This document shows, in pieces, positions 62,038-64,000 of a stretch of DNA of 64,000 bases (the first letter of the stretch is position 1; each line of letters begins with the position of its first letter). The DNA is from Axinella damicornis (taxonomy: Eukaryota; Porifera; Demospongiae; Axinellida; Axinellidae). The notes beneath the pieces are model-generated. The model saw only the letters and a list, made by a program, of their open reading frames with translations. It was not told the origin of the DNA and made no database searches. Both the position numbers and the translations under genes were made by a program. Where the stretch lies: NCBI GenBank assembly GCA_963931865.1, contig OZ007508.1:20482201-20546200 (forward strand), given 5' to 3'.

Positions 62038-63424
62038 GCGAATTTTTTTTTTGGACGTACTTTCGACTTAGTCTCTGGCAGATCCACCAACTACGCATGC
62101 GCAGATTAGTACGACACACCCCCATATTCAGCACAATGGTGGGCGAAATATACACAGGACTGTCCTGAGAAGAATGAACGCTGAACAACTGCTGGTGAAG
62201 TTGTAAACAGAAGCGATGAAGGTGTCATGAGGTAAAGGGATGGTTATTATATAGATTGAGTATGATTTCCCGCCATTACTGGCCAAACATACTGTAGCTA
62301 CTGACATTTTTCAGGGTTCAAATCACTCCGTCGACTTCCTACCTGGTAGTTGAGTCTGGTAGATAAGTCTGCATTCGCTGATATTCTCAGTGATGCTGCA
62401 TATTACATATTGTGCTCAGTATACAATAATGTAGTTGAAGTATAGTCTCGGTCACCACACTCGCGCACAGCGAACCACAATGCTTCCATATACGGTTTTT
62501 TTTCCCAGGCGTTAAGTACACTACCCGCAAGCAGATTACTAACATATAGAGAAGTGCTGTGGTTTGCACCTGTTTAGTGTCAGAACAAGTCGTATGTCGT
62601 TGACCAAACTCCTCTGCCGTGAGCGAGAGTCTGGTACCAGACTAAGCTAAGTAAGTCGCTGGAAGTCTGTACTGTGTTTGGGATGCATCATTTGAAAGTG
62701 CAGAGCAGCCTTCTCACCGCTTCTCCCATGGAGAACTTGAATCGTAGAATAAACGAAATTACAGTGTATGTGATCTTGTCACACTGCCACTCCCTCTAGT
62801 CGGTGCTAAAGCATCCCACCTATAGCTAATAGTTGGAGGGGGGTGATGACGAATCCACATGCACAGTTGTGCATGCCTCACAACCTACGTGGGGCACCCC
62901 TTTCAGAACGTTATACTCCATTCTAGCTGATTCATTTTCTCATGAATTTTGTCTTTACACAGATGGCTTGTTGACTGGCACCAATCTACTAGCTACCTGG
63001 AGTACGACGTAAAGCAGCAAGCAGCGTTTTGGCCAGTGTGGGTGGCTGAAGAAATTGAAGATGCATACAGGACTGTTTGCAAACACTAATATGATTATGA
63101 TTGAGCCCTTTATGTGTACATGAGCATGCATGGTAGTAGCTGTATACGGATGCAGTACAAAAAAATGAATAGACAAACGAATGGCTAAGGTAGTTGAGGG
63201 GTTCCAAGTTTAGTTTGGGGTCCAGGCCAAGTTTATGGGGACTCAGCAAACACCAGCTTCTGTCTCTGCTACCAATCACTGATCCGTTCCAAGCTCCTGC
63301 CTTGTGCTCACGTTCAAATTGCAAATTTATGGGTGTGGTTAGGGTTGGGTTACGGTTTAGCGCATGCGTAGTTGATGGATCAGCCATAGACTAAGTCGAA
63401 AGTACGTCCAAAAAAAAAATTCGC
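62038..63424. mobile_element. MULE-like TIR element C with 9-bp target duplication
   Basis: Terminal inverted repeats of about 65 bp start GCGAATTTTTTTTTTGGACG and end near CAACTACGCATGCGC, with only about four mismatches. Flanked by exact 9-bp CCATCCCGG on both sides (62029-62037, 63425-63433). Long TIRs and a 9-bp duplication are features of Mutator-like elements. The 1.39-kb interior has only short frames and no recognisable transposase. It contains a nested foldback at 62443-62644. Confidence 0.88.
62443..62644. mobile_element. TAGTCTCG foldback element nested in element C
   Basis: TAGTCTCGGTCACCACACTC at the left and GAGAGTCTGGTACCAGACTA at the right form an imperfect inverted pair. No clear target duplication. 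Confidence 0.5.
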
Positions 63425-64000
63425 CCATCCCGGAATGCATCGATCGCCATCCTGGCATGCATCGATCGCCATCCCGGGATGCATCGATAGCCATCCTGGG
63501 AAGCCGCGATGCCATCCCGTTGTGTATCGATCGCCACTCCCCGACTGCATCGATCACCATCCCGGGATGCATCGATCTCCATCCCGGGTTGTAATGATAG
63601 CCATCCCGTGATGGATGATCACAATCCTGGGATGCAGCGATCGCCATCCTAAGAAGAAACGATCGCCATCCAGGGATGCTGCGACCGCCATCCCGGGGTG
63701 CATCGATCGCAATCCCTGGATGCTATCCCGAGATTTATCGATCTCCATCCCGGGATGCAATGATAGCCATCCCGTGATACATCATGACCATCCCGGGATG
63801 CATCGATCGCCATCCAGGGATGCTGCGACGCCATCCAGTGGTGTATCGATCGCCATCCACGGATGCATCGATCGCCATCCCGGGATGCATCGATCGCCAT
63901 CCTGGGATTCATCGATTACCATCCCGGGATGCATCGATCGCCATCCAGGGAAGCTGCGATCGCCATCCCAAGAAGGCATCCCGGGATGAAAACGATAGCC

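Larger units (their letters stand above)
52029..64000. repeat. 22-bp palindromic satellite array (continues past window end)
   Basis: Unit: palindrome CATCCCGGGATG plus CATCGATCGC, 22 bp, with overlapping palindromes CCCGGG, ATGCAT, ATCGAT and CGATCG. Variant units (CATCCAGGGATGCTG, CATCTCGAGATCTC, CATCCAGTGGTGTATC, CCCAAGAAGCC) recur in fixed order, giving a higher-order repeat of a few hundred bp. About 440 bp at 54654-55094 is nearly repeated at 56200-56600. At least six mobile elements interrupt it. Each unit has three CpGs. The frames stay open on both strands because the unit lacks stop codons in all frames (period 22 aa over 66 bp), and no coding signal was seen. Confidence 0.95.

Noticed and set aside
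52029..64000. Dozens of 60-360-codon ORFs with PSRDASIAIPG or MAIDASRDGDR repeats, on both strands
   Set aside because: The 22-bp unit has no stop in any frame on either strand, so long frames arise automatically. No start context, splice structure or codon signal supports a protein.
52029..64000. CRISPR-like regular short repeats
   Set aside because: The units are contiguous with no unique spacers, in an intron-containing animal genome with no cas genes. It is a satellite.

Overview
This window looks like nuclear DNA from an early-branching animal, most plausibly a demosponge. The genes are animal-type and intron-rich, with mostly short introns (about 60-300 bp), small intergenic gaps, GT-AG splicing, and a very high load of microsatellites, minisatellites and small inverted-repeat transposons. 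The species assignment is inference from gene content and compactness; nothing was searched.

From 1 to about 52 kb the window is a dense gene region. The genes in order are: 3' part of DNMT1 (+, 93-4751); COP1 E3 ligase (-, 5092-13634); DNA polymerase eta, POLH (+, 14233-17386); a TM2D2-like membrane protein (-, 17614-19472); XRCC4 (+, intronless, 19683-20711); a repetitive serine/proline-rich single-pass membrane protein (-, 22245-25308); FANCA (-, 25465-36366) with a small secreted or GPI-anchored-like gene nested in one intron on the opposite strand (+, 29055-29912); a Vav-family Rho-GEF (-, 37134-46052); and a CARD plus coiled-coil protein (+, 46461-51758). Three head-to-head pairs share short intergenic promoters: COP1/POLH, TM2D2/XRCC4 and VAV/CARD. 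Four of the genes act in DNA damage tolerance or repair or in maintenance methylation (DNMT1, POLH, XRCC4, FANCA). The VAV/CARD pair brings together two families that are functionally linked in vertebrate innate immune signalling.

From about 52,029 to the window end (more than 11.9 kb, running off the edge) lies a 22-bp satellite. Its unit is the 12-bp palindrome CATCCCGGGATG followed by CATCGATCGC, with higher-order structure and segmental duplications. It is invaded by at least six mobile elements: two copies of one 5'-truncated non-LTR retrotransposon, a second non-LTR 3' end with an (ATCT)n tail, two terminal-inverted-repeat elements with TGTCA ends that sit exactly in the CCCGGG core with a CCGG 4-bp target duplication, and a MULE-like 1.39-kb element with about 65-bp inverted repeats and a 9-bp target duplication.

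The most unusual signals are (1) the CCGG-targeted TIR elements inside the satellite, (2) small interspersed elements of three families in the gene region that each carry short ATG-initiated open exons ending at a splice-donor sequence, and (3) the satellite itself. Exon coordinates below were derived by eye from splice sites, reading phase and remembered family sequence; those given as approximate were not fully resolved.
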